Below, in pieces: positions 1-10,074 of a DNA stretch of 32,053 nucleotides. The notes under the pieces were generated by a model, which was not told the origin of the DNA, did not search any database, and saw only the letters and a list, made by a program, of their open reading frames with translations. Within the stretch, counting starts at the first letter, position 1. Each line of letters starts with the position of its first letter. The position numbers and the translations under genes are program-made. This DNA comes from Pelagophyceae sp. CCMP2097 (Eukaryota; Sar; Pelagophyceae). The stretch lies in assembly GCA_026770575.1 (NCBI GenBank), contig MU657174.1, forward strand, positions 772,924-804,976. The letters are read 5' to 3'.

Positions 1-23
1 CCACGCCCCGTATAGGCACGATA

Positions 24-146
24 ACTCGGCGCGCGGCGTCCTTTGCCCTTGGAAACCGTTCGATCTCTGGAGCGCCTTGTCTTCTTCTCTGCACGCCCTG
101 CTCGTTCTCTGCTCGTCCACGTCCTGCTCGTCCACGACACGCGTCG
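24..146 (+). repeat. Dispersed direct repeat, copy A (5' flank of first gene)
   Basis: This stretch is repeated in the same orientation at 17268-17367. Shared blocks in the same order include ACTCGGCGCGCGG, AAACCGTTCGATCTCTG, CCTTGTC and CTCGTCCACGACACGCGTCG, separated by small insertions or deletions. Each copy lies upstream of a plus-strand gene (421 and 17430). It may be a transposon remnant or a shared promoter/leader; the sequence does not decide. Confidence 0.7.
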
Positions 147-202
147 ATACGTGAATATTCTTCCCCCCCAACAAAGAAAAACCGAACCCTGTCTCTCAGA
201 GT

Positions 203-230
203 TGACAAGTTTGCCTTTTCAAACTTGTTG
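203..230. other. Perfect 9-bp hairpin in the 5' flank
   Basis: Arms ACAAGTTTG (205-213) and CAAACTTGT (220-228) enclose a 6-nt pyrimidine-rich loop, and two G.T pairs can extend the stem. It lies about 190 bp before the first gene's start codon. It could form in a transcript leader or serve as a dyad binding site; no function is evident. Confidence 0.5.
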
Positions 231-420
231 AGCGCTTCTCGACTAGTAGTCGACACGCGGGAGGCTGATCGGCCGAGACCGACTAGACCGCCTATTGCCG
301 AGGTGCGCGGCGCCGGCGCGCGATAGAGTGGCCCCGGGCGCGCGCGGCCGGCGCGCGCGGCGCGCGCGGCGGCGCCGGCGGGGCGGCCGTTGCGGCCCTG
401 CTCCACCGCCCTTGCGTAGG

Positions 421-1291
421 ATGCTCCGCCTCTGCGTGGCGCTGTGTTTGGTAGGAGCGCAAGCCAAGGCGCGCAAGTCGCACTTTGGGCGCGACGAGGG
501 CCAGCCCGCGAAAAAGACGCTGAAGGACCGCCTGGAGAAGTTCGACCGGCTCTACGATATGGCGCACAAGGGCAAGGCGAACATCCCGGGCCTCCGCGAG
601 CGCGTCGACGTCTTGAAGCAGCGCGAGGCCGCGCTCCTCGAGTTAGGACCGGCGCCTTTTAGACTTACCCTCTTCAAAACGCAACGCGCCCTTTTGCAGG
701 CGCGAGGAGCAGCTGGACACGCCGACGCTGCCGCTGCTGCCGCACAACCCGTACTCGCACGACCCGGCGGATACCGACATGTTCCCAGACGTCCTCGGGG
801 GCCTCGGCGGCCTCGGCGGCGCCAACGCCGACGGCGCCGCCGAGGCGAACATGACGCCGCGCGAGGCGGCGCAGCACCGCGCCGCCGTGGCCAAGGCTTC
901 CGCGCGCCTCGAGGCGCTGCGCGGCATGGGCGCGGACGAGCGCCTGGCTTTTCTGCAGGGCGAGCGCACGGCCGGCGCCAATGCCGAGGACTGGGACCTG
1001 TTTGGCCAGGCCAAGCCGCTCTGGGAGTCTGCCACGGGCGACTTCGGCCCGCCGCTGCCCAAGGAGACCAGAAGGGCGGCCAAGCGCGAACGGATGGAGA
1101 AGTTGACGCTGGAGGAGCGCCACGGCCACATCCGCGAGCACCAGGCCACGATGCATGCGCACAGGGAGGCCATGGAGCAGTGGCGCGAGACGCACGCCGG
1201 GTACATGGACGAACGGCGCGACATTATGAACGAGTACCGGGACATATCGCACGAGATCCGAGAAGCCATCTTCGCAAACAGGGACCTCTAG
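421..1291 (+). CDS. Hypothetical secreted/membrane-targeted coiled-coil protein, 2 exons
   Basis: Exons 421-641 and 700-1291; intron 642-699 is 58 nt, GTTAGG...TTTTGCAG. Phase 2 joins exactly, giving about 270 aa. Residues 1-15 are a short hydrophobic segment (MLRLCVALCLVGAQA) that looks like a cleavable signal peptide. The remainder is highly charged: a basic stretch, a Gly/Ala-rich linker (LGGLGGLGGANADGAAEAN), and a long Arg/Glu-rich helical C-terminus rich in HIREHQ- and MDERRDIM-type motifs typical of coiled coil. I recognise no enzyme or binding domain. The start is the first Met giving a signal sequence; the long open frame from 295 is a GC artefact. It converges with the glycosyltransferase gene, with 288 bp between stop codons. 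Confidence 0.75.
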
Positions 1292-1579
1292 AACGCTCCC
1301 CCGCAAATCACACCCTATCGCACCGCCTTAAGGCCGCGCACACCCCTCCGCCCCAACTTTTAATCTTTGATACCTTTGCCCTTCGCCATCGCCTCAGCCG
1401 GGCGCAGGTCATTCCCGCCGCCGTCGAGATTCCAAACAAGGGTCCACGTGCGCCCCGCGGTGGTTCCGACGAGCTCAATAGGAGAGGATCCGAGAGAGTA
1501 CATAGTGCAGGGGTGCCTCTGTTGGGGCCGCGACTTATCAGTCGAAGGCGGTTATCCGTTGCGGGCGTGGCCGCTTTGC

Positions 1580-3182
1580 TCACTTGTTGCGCTCGTAGTC
1601 ACGGACGAGCTTGTCGACGAACTTCTTCAGCTCGTGGTAGAAGCGGTCCCACTGGTGCACGACGGCGGACCGCGAGCCGTCGTACTCGAGCATGTACCCT
1701 TCCGCGTCGCGGATCTTCCAGTGCGTGTCCAGCGGCCCCTTCATGCTCTTTGGCACGCGGTAGCCGTTCATGGCGCCAATCGTGTTGACCAGGCCCTCGC
1801 CCTGCTCGTGGTGCACGACTCGCACGCCCTTTAGAGCGGCCAGCGCGCCCGTGTCGTAGAGGTAGTTGTGGTAGCCCTGGTCGGACTCGGTGCGCGCAGG
1901 CGTGGCGTGGCACTGCATCTTGTCGAACTCTGCGACCATGCGGCTCGAGTAGGCGAGGAGCGCGTCGACGGTGCCCATGGTCGACCCGGAGCAGACGACG
2001 GAGTTGTTGGCGTACGCCTTCGGGACCTCTTTACCCCAGCACCGGAGCCAGCCGGCGTTGAAGACGCAGTTGCCGACTCGCTTGACCTTGCGGTTCTCCG
2101 CGAAGAGGTGGAGGTTTGGCTTCTTCGGGGACCGGTCGACCATGGCAAAGGGATCGAGCTGGAAGAACGTGTCTCGGAAATCGAAGATGATGCCCCAGCT
2201 TTGCGCGTTGTAATTTAAGAGCCAGCTGCGGTACATCTCGTACCTCGCCAGCGCCAGGGGCCGCGGCCCGCGCTGCTCGCCGGCGGCGTACCAGTTTGTA
2301 AGGACGCAGCCCGACGGCGTCATCTGCAGCCGCCGGCCGCGCGACTTCTTGACGCAAGAGTACTCAAAGGGGTACGAGAGGACGCGCTCACCCTTGAGGT
2401 ACTCGGCCACGCCGCGCTGCATCTTCGCCTCTGGCCCCGCCGCCAGCGCAATGTCGCCGTCATAGCCTGTGCCGCGCAGCGTCGAGATGAAGCGCGCAAA
2501 CTCCTGCCTCGAGTAGCCAAAGCCCAGCGCCATGACCACGTCGTTGGATGGGATGGCCTCGAGGCCCCAGAGCGGCTGCAGCTGCGACCGGAGCGCCCCC
2601 GCGCCCGCGCGCGCCGCGTCGGCGTCGGGTACCTTTGGCTGCTTCCCGGCCTTCTTCGGCTTTTCGGAAACCGGCGCCGTGGAAACCAGCTTTTCGGAAA
2701 CCGGCGCAGCCGGCGCCGCGATCACCGCAGGCACCGGCTCCTGCACCCACGCCGACTGCACCGCCTCCGACTGCACCGCCTCGGCGGGCGCCGACGCCTT
2801 GAGCGCCGCGAGCTCAGCGGCCAGCTCGTCGAGCCGGCTCGGACTTTGAGGCTCATGCACCACCGGCGCCGCGCCGCCGCCGCCCTACGACCGAAATGGG
2901 GGCACGCCGATTCGCAGAGACAATCTCAGGGCTTTCGACGCCTCGAACGAGGCGCTCCGAGGCACTCCGAGGCAACGTGCGGAATTCCACGGTGCGCCGT
3001 GTGTGCTCCGTCCGCCGTCTCGCATCGAGGCGTAGATTCGCCCTTTGGAAATCAAAGGCGCTGCGGCGGGCCATGGAGCGAGCGACGAAAAAGACGATAC
3101 CGAAACACGCTGCCACGATGACCCAGATGGGCATCGACGACGCCCCCGGCGGCCCCTTCTTCTTATCGTCGTCCCTCTTCAT
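1580..3182 (-). CDS. Type II membrane glycosyltransferase-like protein
   Basis: Two exons, 3182-2991 and 2884-1580, about 498 aa. Exon 1 encodes a short basic cytosolic tail (MKRDDDKKKG) and one transmembrane segment (PIWVIVAACFGIVFFVA, about residues 18-34), the signal-anchor layout of Golgi glycosyltransferases. After an Ala/Pro/Glu stem (about 65-150) comes a catalytic-type domain with DFRDTFFQLDPF (a DxD-like metal/nucleotide-sugar motif followed by QxDPF), then NSVVCSGSTMGT, DQGYHNYL and VVHQWDRF. These match, in order, uncharacterised eukaryotic nucleotide-diphospho-sugar transferases. The donor and acceptor sugars cannot be told. The acceptor (GTCGTAG, 2885-2891) is clear. The donor (GTGGAA at 2990) is the best phase-0 choice; a 37-nt alternative exists. 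It is divergent from the methyltransferase gene, 175 bp away. Confidence 0.8.
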
Positions 3183-3357
3183 AGCGCCGGCGCGGGACAA
3201 GCGGGGCTCCGCACTGAGCTTGCCAGCCAACCGGCGAAATATTGGGGTGTGCGGGCCTTCACGAATTCGGCGAAGCTTTTTACGTGGTGGCTTATCCGCG
3301 ATTCCTTCGCCGGCCACGACCCGGCTGGTCGACGGGCTGCGGCGGCCGCTGGTTGCG
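3183..3357. promoter_or_regulatory. Bidirectional intergenic promoter region
   Basis: These 175 bp separate the divergent start codons at 3182(-) and 3358(+). The stretch is less GC-rich than its neighbours and holds AATATT, GAATTC and TTTTTACGTGG. It must contain both core promoters and 5' leaders unless exons were missed. Confidence 0.6.
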
Positions 3358-4408
3358 ATGCTCCGCGGCGGCGTAACGCGGGGTGGGGGGGGCTGGGGCC
3401 CGCACCGGCGCAGCCTCAACGGTGCGGCCGGCGGCTGCGCTAGGCCGGCGCTGGGCCTCGCCACGCGGCGCAGCTTCGGCAGGTGGCACGGCAAGCTGAC
3501 GGGCCTGAAGAAGGCGCCACCCGCTCCGCCGGCGATGTCGACGGCGGCCATCCTCGGCTCGGCCTTTGTCGGCAGCGCGCTCTTCGGCGTCGGGCTGGCT
3601 ACGGCCATCGTGATCAACTCCAAAGACGAGGTCGCAGACTGCGACCCGCGCTGCAGCTGCGCTAGACGCGTCGAAAAGTTCGGTTCGATGCGGCGTCCGA
3701 GCCGACGTATTCCGTTTTCGCACGCATCGTCCAAATTCGCCTCTTGACTCTTCCGCGTTCCCAGGCGAGCTGTCGGAGACGTACGACTCGACGGTGGGCA
3801 AGGACGAGACGGTGATGGGCCTGTTCCTGCTTCGGTGGTGGCTGCTTCGGTCCGCGCGCGGGTCGGTGTTGGAGGTCGCCGCGGGCACGGGGTCCAATAT
3901 CGGATGGTACCCTTCCCACTGCAGCGAAGTCACGCTCACCGACGCGTCCGCGTCCATGGTCGCCGTCGCGCAGAGAAAGGTTTCCGCCGAGGACAAGTAC
4001 AAAGCGCAATATGTGGTCCGCCGAATGGGCGTAGGAGACGCGGCAAAATACGGCGCTGCTTACGACACCGTCGTCGACGCCTTTGGCCTCTGCTCCTTTG
4101 ACGACGCCGTCGACTCTTTGCGAGCAATGCAAAGAGCGTGCCGCGCAAACGGCGTGGTGCTCCTGCTCGAGCACGGCCGGTCGCACTACGGCTGGCTCAA
4201 CGACCTGCTCGACAAGTACGCCTCGCGCCACCTCGAGCGCTGGGGTTGCAGCTGGAACCGCGACATTGTGGGCATCTGCGCCGAGGCGGGCCTGGAGGTG
4301 CAGACGATGAGGAGGTTCCATTTCGGCACGACGTACTTTATCATAGCGGCGCCGCACCCGAGCCTCGCCGCAAAGGCGGACCACGCCGCAAAAGAGGCGG
4401 ACGCTTAA
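3358..4408 (+). CDS. OMS1/METTL7-like class I SAM methyltransferase, mitochondrial membrane type
   Basis: Exons 3358-3682 and 3765-4408 (intron 82 nt, GTTCGA...TTCCCAG, phase 1), 322 aa. The N-terminus is Arg/Ser-rich without acids (residues 1-60), like a mitochondrial presequence. It is followed by a transmembrane stretch ILGSAFVGSALFGVGLATAI (about 64-83). The joined frame reads KFGELSETYDSTVGKDE, the usual lead-in to this family. Motif I is VLEVAAGTGSNIGWY (about 143-157), then LTDASASM (acidic residue at the end of strand 2), a DAFGLCSF motif IV region and LLLEHGRSHYG. Yeast Oms1 has the same presequence, TM and methyltransferase order in the inner mitochondrial membrane. The substrate is unknown. 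Start chosen to include the presequence. Confidence 0.85.
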
Positions 4409-4562
4409 AGGCGAGGCGAAAACGGCGCGGAGGGCTCTTAAGAGCGCGCGCGGGAAGTAACACAACCGCTCAGTAACAATACCACTCGCCTTCTCCCGCG
4501 GCCCGACGAGGCCCTTTCAAGGGAGGTTTCTCGAACAAGGCCCATGTTATGGCAGCCGCGGA

Positions 4563-5003
4563 TCAATCCTCTTTGATCTCGTCGTCGTCGGTGTCGTCGT
4601 CTTCCGATTCGGCCTTTTTTGCGGCCTGCGCGGCGGCCTCGCGCCTCGTCGCGATGATCGAGGCGCCGAAGAAGAAGAATGTGACGGCGAGGAGCAGCAG
4701 CTGCTTGAGGGCGAGCATGGGGTTGAGACCTAGCGGAGCGAGGGGTGGAGTCCTCGCAGCCCCTTTCTCCGCGCGCCCTTTGGCGGGTATGCGGCGGGTA
4801 TACGCAGCAGGCGAGTCTGTGTGGCCTATATTGGCTCGCGCGTCTTTCTCACGCGAGACTTTGAACATGGTGTAGCCCCAGGCCAGGAGGATGAGGACGA
4901 CGATGTTCGTCGAGGACTCGGAGAGCGCAATCTCGTCCCAAATCTTGCCCATGCTCGCAAACATCTCGTCGTGGTCCTTAAACGCCTGCATCGCCCGCGC
5001 CAT
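4563..5003 (-). CDS. Small two-transmembrane protein with acidic tail
   Basis: Exons 5003-4853 and 4729-4563; the 123-nt intron 4852-4730 has donor GTGAGA and acceptor CCGCTAG, phase 1, giving 105 aa. The order is an amphipathic N-terminus (MARAMQAFKDHDEMFASMG), TM1 about residues 33-50 (NIVVLILLAWGYTMF), a short loop, TM2 about 58-75 (LLLLAVTFFFFGASII), a basic patch, and a strongly acidic tail (ESEDDDTDDDEIKED). I do not recognise the family. The KED end is only loosely like a dilysine-type signal, so location is open. An uninterrupted reading would insert a charged, proline-rich stretch between the two membrane helices, which favours the intron. It lies 219 bp downstream of the ankyrin gene's stop, on the same strand. 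Confidence 0.65.
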   Translation of the reverse strand: MARAMQAFKDHDEMFASMGKIWDEIALSESSTNIVVLILLAWGYTMFKVSREKDARANIGHTDSPAAYTRRIPAKGRAEKGAARTPPLAPLGLNPMLALKQLLLLAVTFFFFGASIIATRREAAAQAAKKAESEDDDTDDDEIKED

Positions 5004-5222
5004 CGCGCAGGCGCGGGGCGCGGAAAAGCCGGCGAGAGACGGGAAGGCCTCCGGAGCGCCCCTCGGACCACGTGACGATTTTAAAAAAAAGCGATCGCTA
5101 AACCGAGCGGCATTCAAATCCTTGGGGGAATCTTGGGTCTCCAACTGATTCAGGGTCCCTTGTCGGTGGTCCCTTGCGAAGCGATGGACAGTTTTAACAG
5201 AACACACACATAACAGGACAGG

Positions 5223-8200
5223 CTATTCGATGAGGTCCGCGGCGGCCATTTCGTCAAAAACTTCGCGCACGAGCACGTTCGGCTCGCGGTAGAGCCGGAT
5301 CATCTCGTGCGCCTTGCCGTGGCCCGAATCCAACGCCAAGTCGGCGGGCGTCTTGACGTCGCCGAGCGTGCGCGCGTTGGTCCGCGCGCCGGCGCGGAGG
5401 AGGATGGCACAGCAGTGCCGCGAATCGCTCCTCGCCGCGTAGTGCAGCGGCGTGGCGCCGGCGCCGTCCGTCGCGTGGATCTTAGCGCCGCACTCGAGGA
5501 GGTGCCGCGCCATGTTGGGCCGCGAAGATGCGCAGGCGAGCATCAAAGGCGTTTCGCCTTTTGCCGACGCTAAATCGACGATGCCGCCCTGCGCCAAGAC
5601 CCAGGCGGCCCGGGAAACATTGCCCGCGGCCGCGGCAAGGTGCAGCACACCGAAGCCCACGCCGCCAAAACCGGCGTCCTGCTGCGCGTTGACGTCGCCT
5701 CGGTGGGCGACCATCATGTCCAAAATCTTCGTTTGCGCCGCAGACTTTTCCGGCGACTGCGCGTCGACCCTTAGAGCGTACTCGAAGGCGAGTTGGAGCA
5801 TCGTCTTGCCCTCGAAGGAGCGCTGGCTGATCTTGAGGCCGGACCACATGTCGACGAGGCAAAGTTCGATGGTTCGGCCGTCGCCGTCCTTGCAAGCCGC
5901 CTCAAAGTCAGCCCCTACGTACCTCGGCCGGTGGTCCCAGACCGCGCTCACGCGCCGCCACGCCACCTGGCCGCGGAAGTAGCCAGCCGCGTACGTTCTT
6001 GAGCACTTTCCATGCGCCGCGCCGGCCGCGGCCCCGACGGCCGCAGCGGCTAAAAGCACCGGCGTCGGCGCCTCGAAGAAACTCAGGCCGTAATTCGCCA
6101 GCCTTTTCGCGTCTCGGCGCGAGACGCCGTGCCGCGCGACGCGATACGCGCCGGCGCCGACGCGAGAGATAACAGCGCCGCCGACGGCCAGCCGCCCGTA
6201 AACCGACCGCGCCCGTTCCGCTTCTAGATGCAGCTGCCGCATCTCCTCAAACGTCAGCGCCCGCCCCGGAACTGCGGGCGCCAGGCGCGCGGGGGCGCGG
6301 CCCCGAAGGAATGACGCCGCGCGGGCCGCGGCGCTCCGCGGCGGCGACGGCGCCTCCGCTGCCGCCTCGGGGACCGCGGCCGCGGCGTCCGGCGCCGCCT
6401 GCGCTTTTCGCTTCGCGGCCATGCGCCGCTTGCGCTCCAGCAGCTTGAGGTCCTCGGCGTTGACGGTGCCGTTCTTCCGTCGGCCTTTCGGCGCTGCGCC
6501 CTCAGAACGCGGCCGCTCGCCCGGCGTCGACGGCGCCGCGCGAGCGCCGGCCGAGGCCGCGCGCTGCGGCGCGGACGTGTCGGCCGCGGGCGTGCCGGGC
6601 CGCGCAGCGGCCGCGGCCGTGCCGGGCCGCGGGTCGGCCGCGGCCGTGCCGAGCCGTGCGTCGGCTGTGCCAGGCCGCGCGTCGGCCGTGCCGGGCCGCG
6701 CGTCGTCCGCGGCCGTGCCGGGCCTTGACCGCCCGCCGCTCTTGAGGACGACGCGCTGCGGTTGGCGCGCCGCGTCCTCGGCGCGCTGCTTTGCGGCGAT
6801 TTTTTCCATATGAATGTCGACGTACATAGATTGTCGCGGCTGCGCCATGTCCGTGGCGATAAACGACGCGCGTGGCAGCGGCGCCGTCGACGGCCGCCGC
6901 TCCCGCGGCTCAGCGTAGAGCGGCGCTGACGGCGCTGCCGCCGTCGACGGCCGCGCGGGCGGCGACGCAACAGGTGAAACCGCCGCGCCGAGGTTGTCGG
7001 CGGCCTCAGCCTCGGCGGCCTCGACCGCCGCTTTGCGCGCCGCGCGGCGGATTGCTTCTGGCGCCGCGGCCGGCAATAGCGGCAGCGCCACGTCGTCCTC
7101 CTCGGGCTCCTCGTCCCGCTTCTTGCGGCGGCCTCTCGACGACGGCCGCGAGCGAGCCGCACCGTCGGCGGGCGAGCGGGCCGCGCCGTCGGCGGGCTCG
7201 TCGAAGTGGACTGCGCCGGCGCCTTTGAACGGCGAGGGCGAGACTTCGATGCGCTGCCCCGTGGCCACGTCGACGCGAGCGCCCTTGCGCGACCGCGAGA
7301 ACGGCGACGCCGGCGGCGACGCGAGCAACCGCAGCGGCGACGCCGGCGCCGGGTCCGTTAAAGCCGCGGCGGCGACGCTCTCCTTCTTCCGCAGCGAGAG
7401 GCGGAAAAAGGAGCGCCTCGTCCGCTCGCCGCCGACCGAGGCGTTTGCGGCGGGCGCGGCTCCGGCGGCCGGCGCGGCGGCTTTCTTGTGGAAGAGCGCC
7501 CTTAGGTGCGAGGCCGTGCTCCGGCGGCCCCTTGGCGCGGCGGCGACGCGCAAATCGCCGTCCGTCGGCGAGAGGCCGACGGCCTTCTTTGCGGCGGCGG
7601 CGGAGTCGAGTATTGCGGCGAAGAGCGTCCGCTTGCGCCGCGACGATTTGAATTGCCCTTTGGCGCCGTGCGGGTCCGCGCGCGCGCGTTTTTTCACCGC
7701 GTTTGCAAGCTTCTTCTGCCTCCGCCGGTCTTCCCTGCCGCCGGCTTTCGCCGCCGGCGCTATCACGCCGACCTCGCGGTCGCAGTACTCGTGGACGCGG
7801 TCGAGGCGCCGCCTCCGTGCGACGGCGGCAAGGCTGCCGCCCTCTGCCGGCGTGTATTCTTGGAGCGTCGCTTGATTGACCCGCGTCTCGCGCGCAAAGG
7901 CGGCCTCGCGCGCTTCGCGCCGAAACAGCGCCGGCCCCGACGGAGGGAGCCGGTGGTCGCCCGAGGGGCCAGGGAAGGGCTCGACTTGGCCGTCCCAGGC
8001 GGCGTACGTAAACGGAACGTGCGGCGCAAAAGTCGACCGAAAGCGTTTCGGCCGGGTGGACTCGCCGCTGCCGCGCGCCCGGCGCGCCCTGGCGGCCTCG
8101 AGGCCCGCCATCTTCTCGTCGCGCGCCTCGGTCGCCAAGTCGTCGGCGGTGACGTTTCGCGCCTTTGCGCGCAGCGAAGCCGGGCCGTCGGGCGCGCAGT

Positions 8201-8814
8201 AGGCGCGCCACCGCTTCACCTCGTTCTCCGCCGCGACCCTGGCGCGCCGCGGTGCCCGGCGCGCGAGAAGGGCGGCGGAGAAGACCTCACGTGCTAAAGT
8301 CGGTCCGCCCGCCGCGGAACTTGGCATTCTTCTGGTTGATGAGCTTCTCGAGCGCCGTGCGCGGCCGCGCTTGCTCCTACGCCCGCGTCGCCAGGGGCCG
8401 CCCAAAGGCGCCAGAAGCTCGCCTGCCGAAAGGCGCGCGCCGCGGCGGGCGACCTCGGGGCGGCTGCGGGTACGCACTTCTTCGAGGCGTGCGGCGTAGG
8501 GCTCAGCGCGGTCGAGGATGCTGCAGAAGTTGCTTAGGGCGTTTGTGTACCCTCGCTCGTTGGCGAAGACGCCTGTTCCGCGTCCGTCGCGGCGCGCCAA
8601 CGAGTGCAAAGGACGCACTGTCGTTGTCGACGTGCTTGTAGACACAGGCGTCCTCCTCGGCCGCGGTGAGCTGCCACGGCCGCCGCGCGGTGGGGCTCTT
8701 ACTGCCCGGCGACGCCGAGGCAATCGTTTTGCCTCCGACGGCCCCCGATCGCTGCGACGACGCGAGCGACGATTCGTCGTCATACAAGGCGACCACGCCC
8801 GCGTCCAGGCCCAT
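5223..8814 (-). CDS. Large ankyrin-repeat protein with RPGTA repeats
   Basis: Four exons: 8814-8619, 8572-8478, 8376-8291 and 8238-5223. Introns are 46, 101 and 52 nt, with donors GTGCGT, GTGCGT and GTGAGG. All phases agree, giving 1130 aa. The middle exon is in a different frame from the long ORF and encodes LEKLINQKNAKFRGGRTDF, so the ORF alone mis-states the N-terminus. Residues about 100-600 are basic and disordered. Residues about 625-680 carry degenerate (A)RPGTA repeats. About residue 840-870 there is an Ala-rich hydrophobic patch. Residues about 910-1115 are ankyrin repeats (GFGVLHLAAAAGN, GETPLMLACASSR, GATPLHYAARS, KTPADLALDSGH). RPGTA/RPSTA repeats occur in some cytoskeletal and ciliary proteins, so a scaffold role is a guess. 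It is divergent from the LRR gene 100 bp away. Confidence 0.8.
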
Positions 8815-8914
8815 CACGCGTTCATTTGCGCAAAGCGGTAGTCGCCGAAAAAATCGAAAAGTCTCCGCAATTTCTCCGCTGGCCCTCTAGAGCTCTGCGC
8901 CGTCGTCGATCGAC
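8815..8914. promoter_or_regulatory. Compact 100-bp bidirectional promoter
   Basis: Only 100 bp separate the start codons of the ankyrin gene (minus) and the LRR gene (plus). The A-rich run CCGAAAAAATCGAAAAG (8848-8864) is the only AT-rich element in it. Core promoters and leaders for both genes must fit here or overlap coding sequence. Confidence 0.55.
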
Positions 8915-9754
8915 ATGTCCCGGTTCGGCGCGCCGTCCCCCAAGACCGTCATCGAGAAGGCCGCGGCGAACGACAGCAGCGTCACCTCGATCAACTTGAG
9001 TCCAAATCGCGGCGTCTTTCGGGGAGGCTTGCCCGTCGTCGCCTTCGCCACGTCGGCTGCGTGCAGGCGGCAATGCGCTCTTCATGATGAAGACGTTTGA
9101 GTACGGCAACTTGCTCGCGGACGCGCTGGCGGGCAACACGTTCGTCGTGGAGCTGATTCTCTCAAAGAGTGGCATCACGAACGCGGACTGCGAGTGGCTC
9201 TGCCGGCTTTTAGAGACGAACAAGAGCGTCACCTCGCTGGACCTCGAGGGCAACAAGATCGACTCCCAAGGCGGCGTGAAGATCGCCAACGGCATCGAGA
9301 AGAATTCAACGCTGACCCACCTCAACCTGCTCAACCAGGGGCCCTTTGGCGAAGGGTGCATGGACGCCTGGCTTCAGGCCTTTACGCAGAACATCATCCT
9401 ATCCGACCTCAAGTGGCGCCTCGACTCCCGCAAGTCGTTCAAGCTCAGCAAGGTGCGCCTTTCCTCTTTCTCGCCGGAAACATCGCCCCAAAGCCCCGGC
9501 CGGACGCGGCTCGCGGCCTTTCGGAGGCCGACAAAGGCGCTTGTAGGACCTCATCCGCAACAAGTCCATCGCCAAGGCCAAGATGGAGGGCAAGGATTGG
9601 AACATGCTTTTGCCAGACCACCTCCGCGCGCCCGTCGAAGCCGTTGCCGCGGTGCGTCGAGGCGGGACCCGAAGTAGGATCGACGACGCCACTCCCGACA
9701 CCGAAGCGATAGAATGGTGTCCCCTCGTAGGCCGCCAAGTCTGCCGCAGAGTAG
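8915..9754 (+). CDS. Tropomodulin-like leucine-rich repeat protein
   Basis: Exons 8915-8999, 9067-9452, 9547-9651 and 9731-9754; introns of 67, 94 and 79 nt, phases 1, 0 and 0; 199 aa. Splicing gives SSVTSINLSGGNALF, then RNI-type leucine-rich repeats (FVVELILSKSGITNADC, SVTSLDLEGNKIDSQGG, STLTHLNLLNQG). These have the LxxLxLxxNxI pattern of tropomodulin and ribonuclease-inhibitor repeats. The C-terminus is helical and basic (DLIRNKSIAKAKM, then LLPDHLRAPVEAVAA). Tropomodulins cap actin pointed ends, but the N-terminal tropomyosin-binding part is missing here, so only the LRR fold is secure. The last intron (GTGCGT at 9652, CTCGTAG at 9730) is inferred. Reading through would add an unrelated 70-aa tail. 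Confidence 0.7.
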
Positions 9755-10074
9755 GAACGAGACGAGGAGATGGAGCCGAGTCGGGCAGCAGCCATAAGGC
9801 CCATGTTTTGATGGAAAGTCCCGCACACGCCTCGGAACCTGGTGCGACGTCTCGGTCACTGCGACTTTGATGCTCGCACGCTCTCTCAGAGGAATTCAAC
9901 TAAGACCGATTCGTGACAGGAGCGACTGGGGAGAGGTGCAAAGAGCTGCCCGTAGGAGACAGGCTCGTCCTCGAGAGACGTGCGTACCAAGCTTGCTGAG
10001 CCGCGCGCCCGGCCGCGGCGGCGTGAGTTCACGCAAAGGCTATTTTAGCGATCCCACGCGCGTTGCTTGGAGGC
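9755..10074. other. Intergenic spacer, no gene seen
   Basis: Spacer between two plus-strand genes. It holds the LRR gene's 3' end and the IQ-protein gene's promoter. Short open frames on the minus strand here are antisense to the final exon and intron of the LRR gene and have no independent support. Confidence 0.5.

Noticed and set aside
295..1788. A 497-aa plus-strand open frame
   Set aside because: It shares frame only with exon 1 of the 421 gene. Past 641 it is Arg/Ala shadow sequence, while exon 2 runs in another frame and joins cleanly.
7006..8211. A 401-aa minus-strand open frame inside the ankyrin gene
   Set aside because: It is Arg/Gly/Ala-rich, lacks any domain, and overlaps in another frame the ankyrin protein whose frame continues into clear ankyrin repeats.
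9445..9828. A minus-strand ORF with a plausible Ser/Tyr-rich segment
   Set aside because: It is antisense to the last exons and intron of the LRR gene, with no domain and no splice partner.
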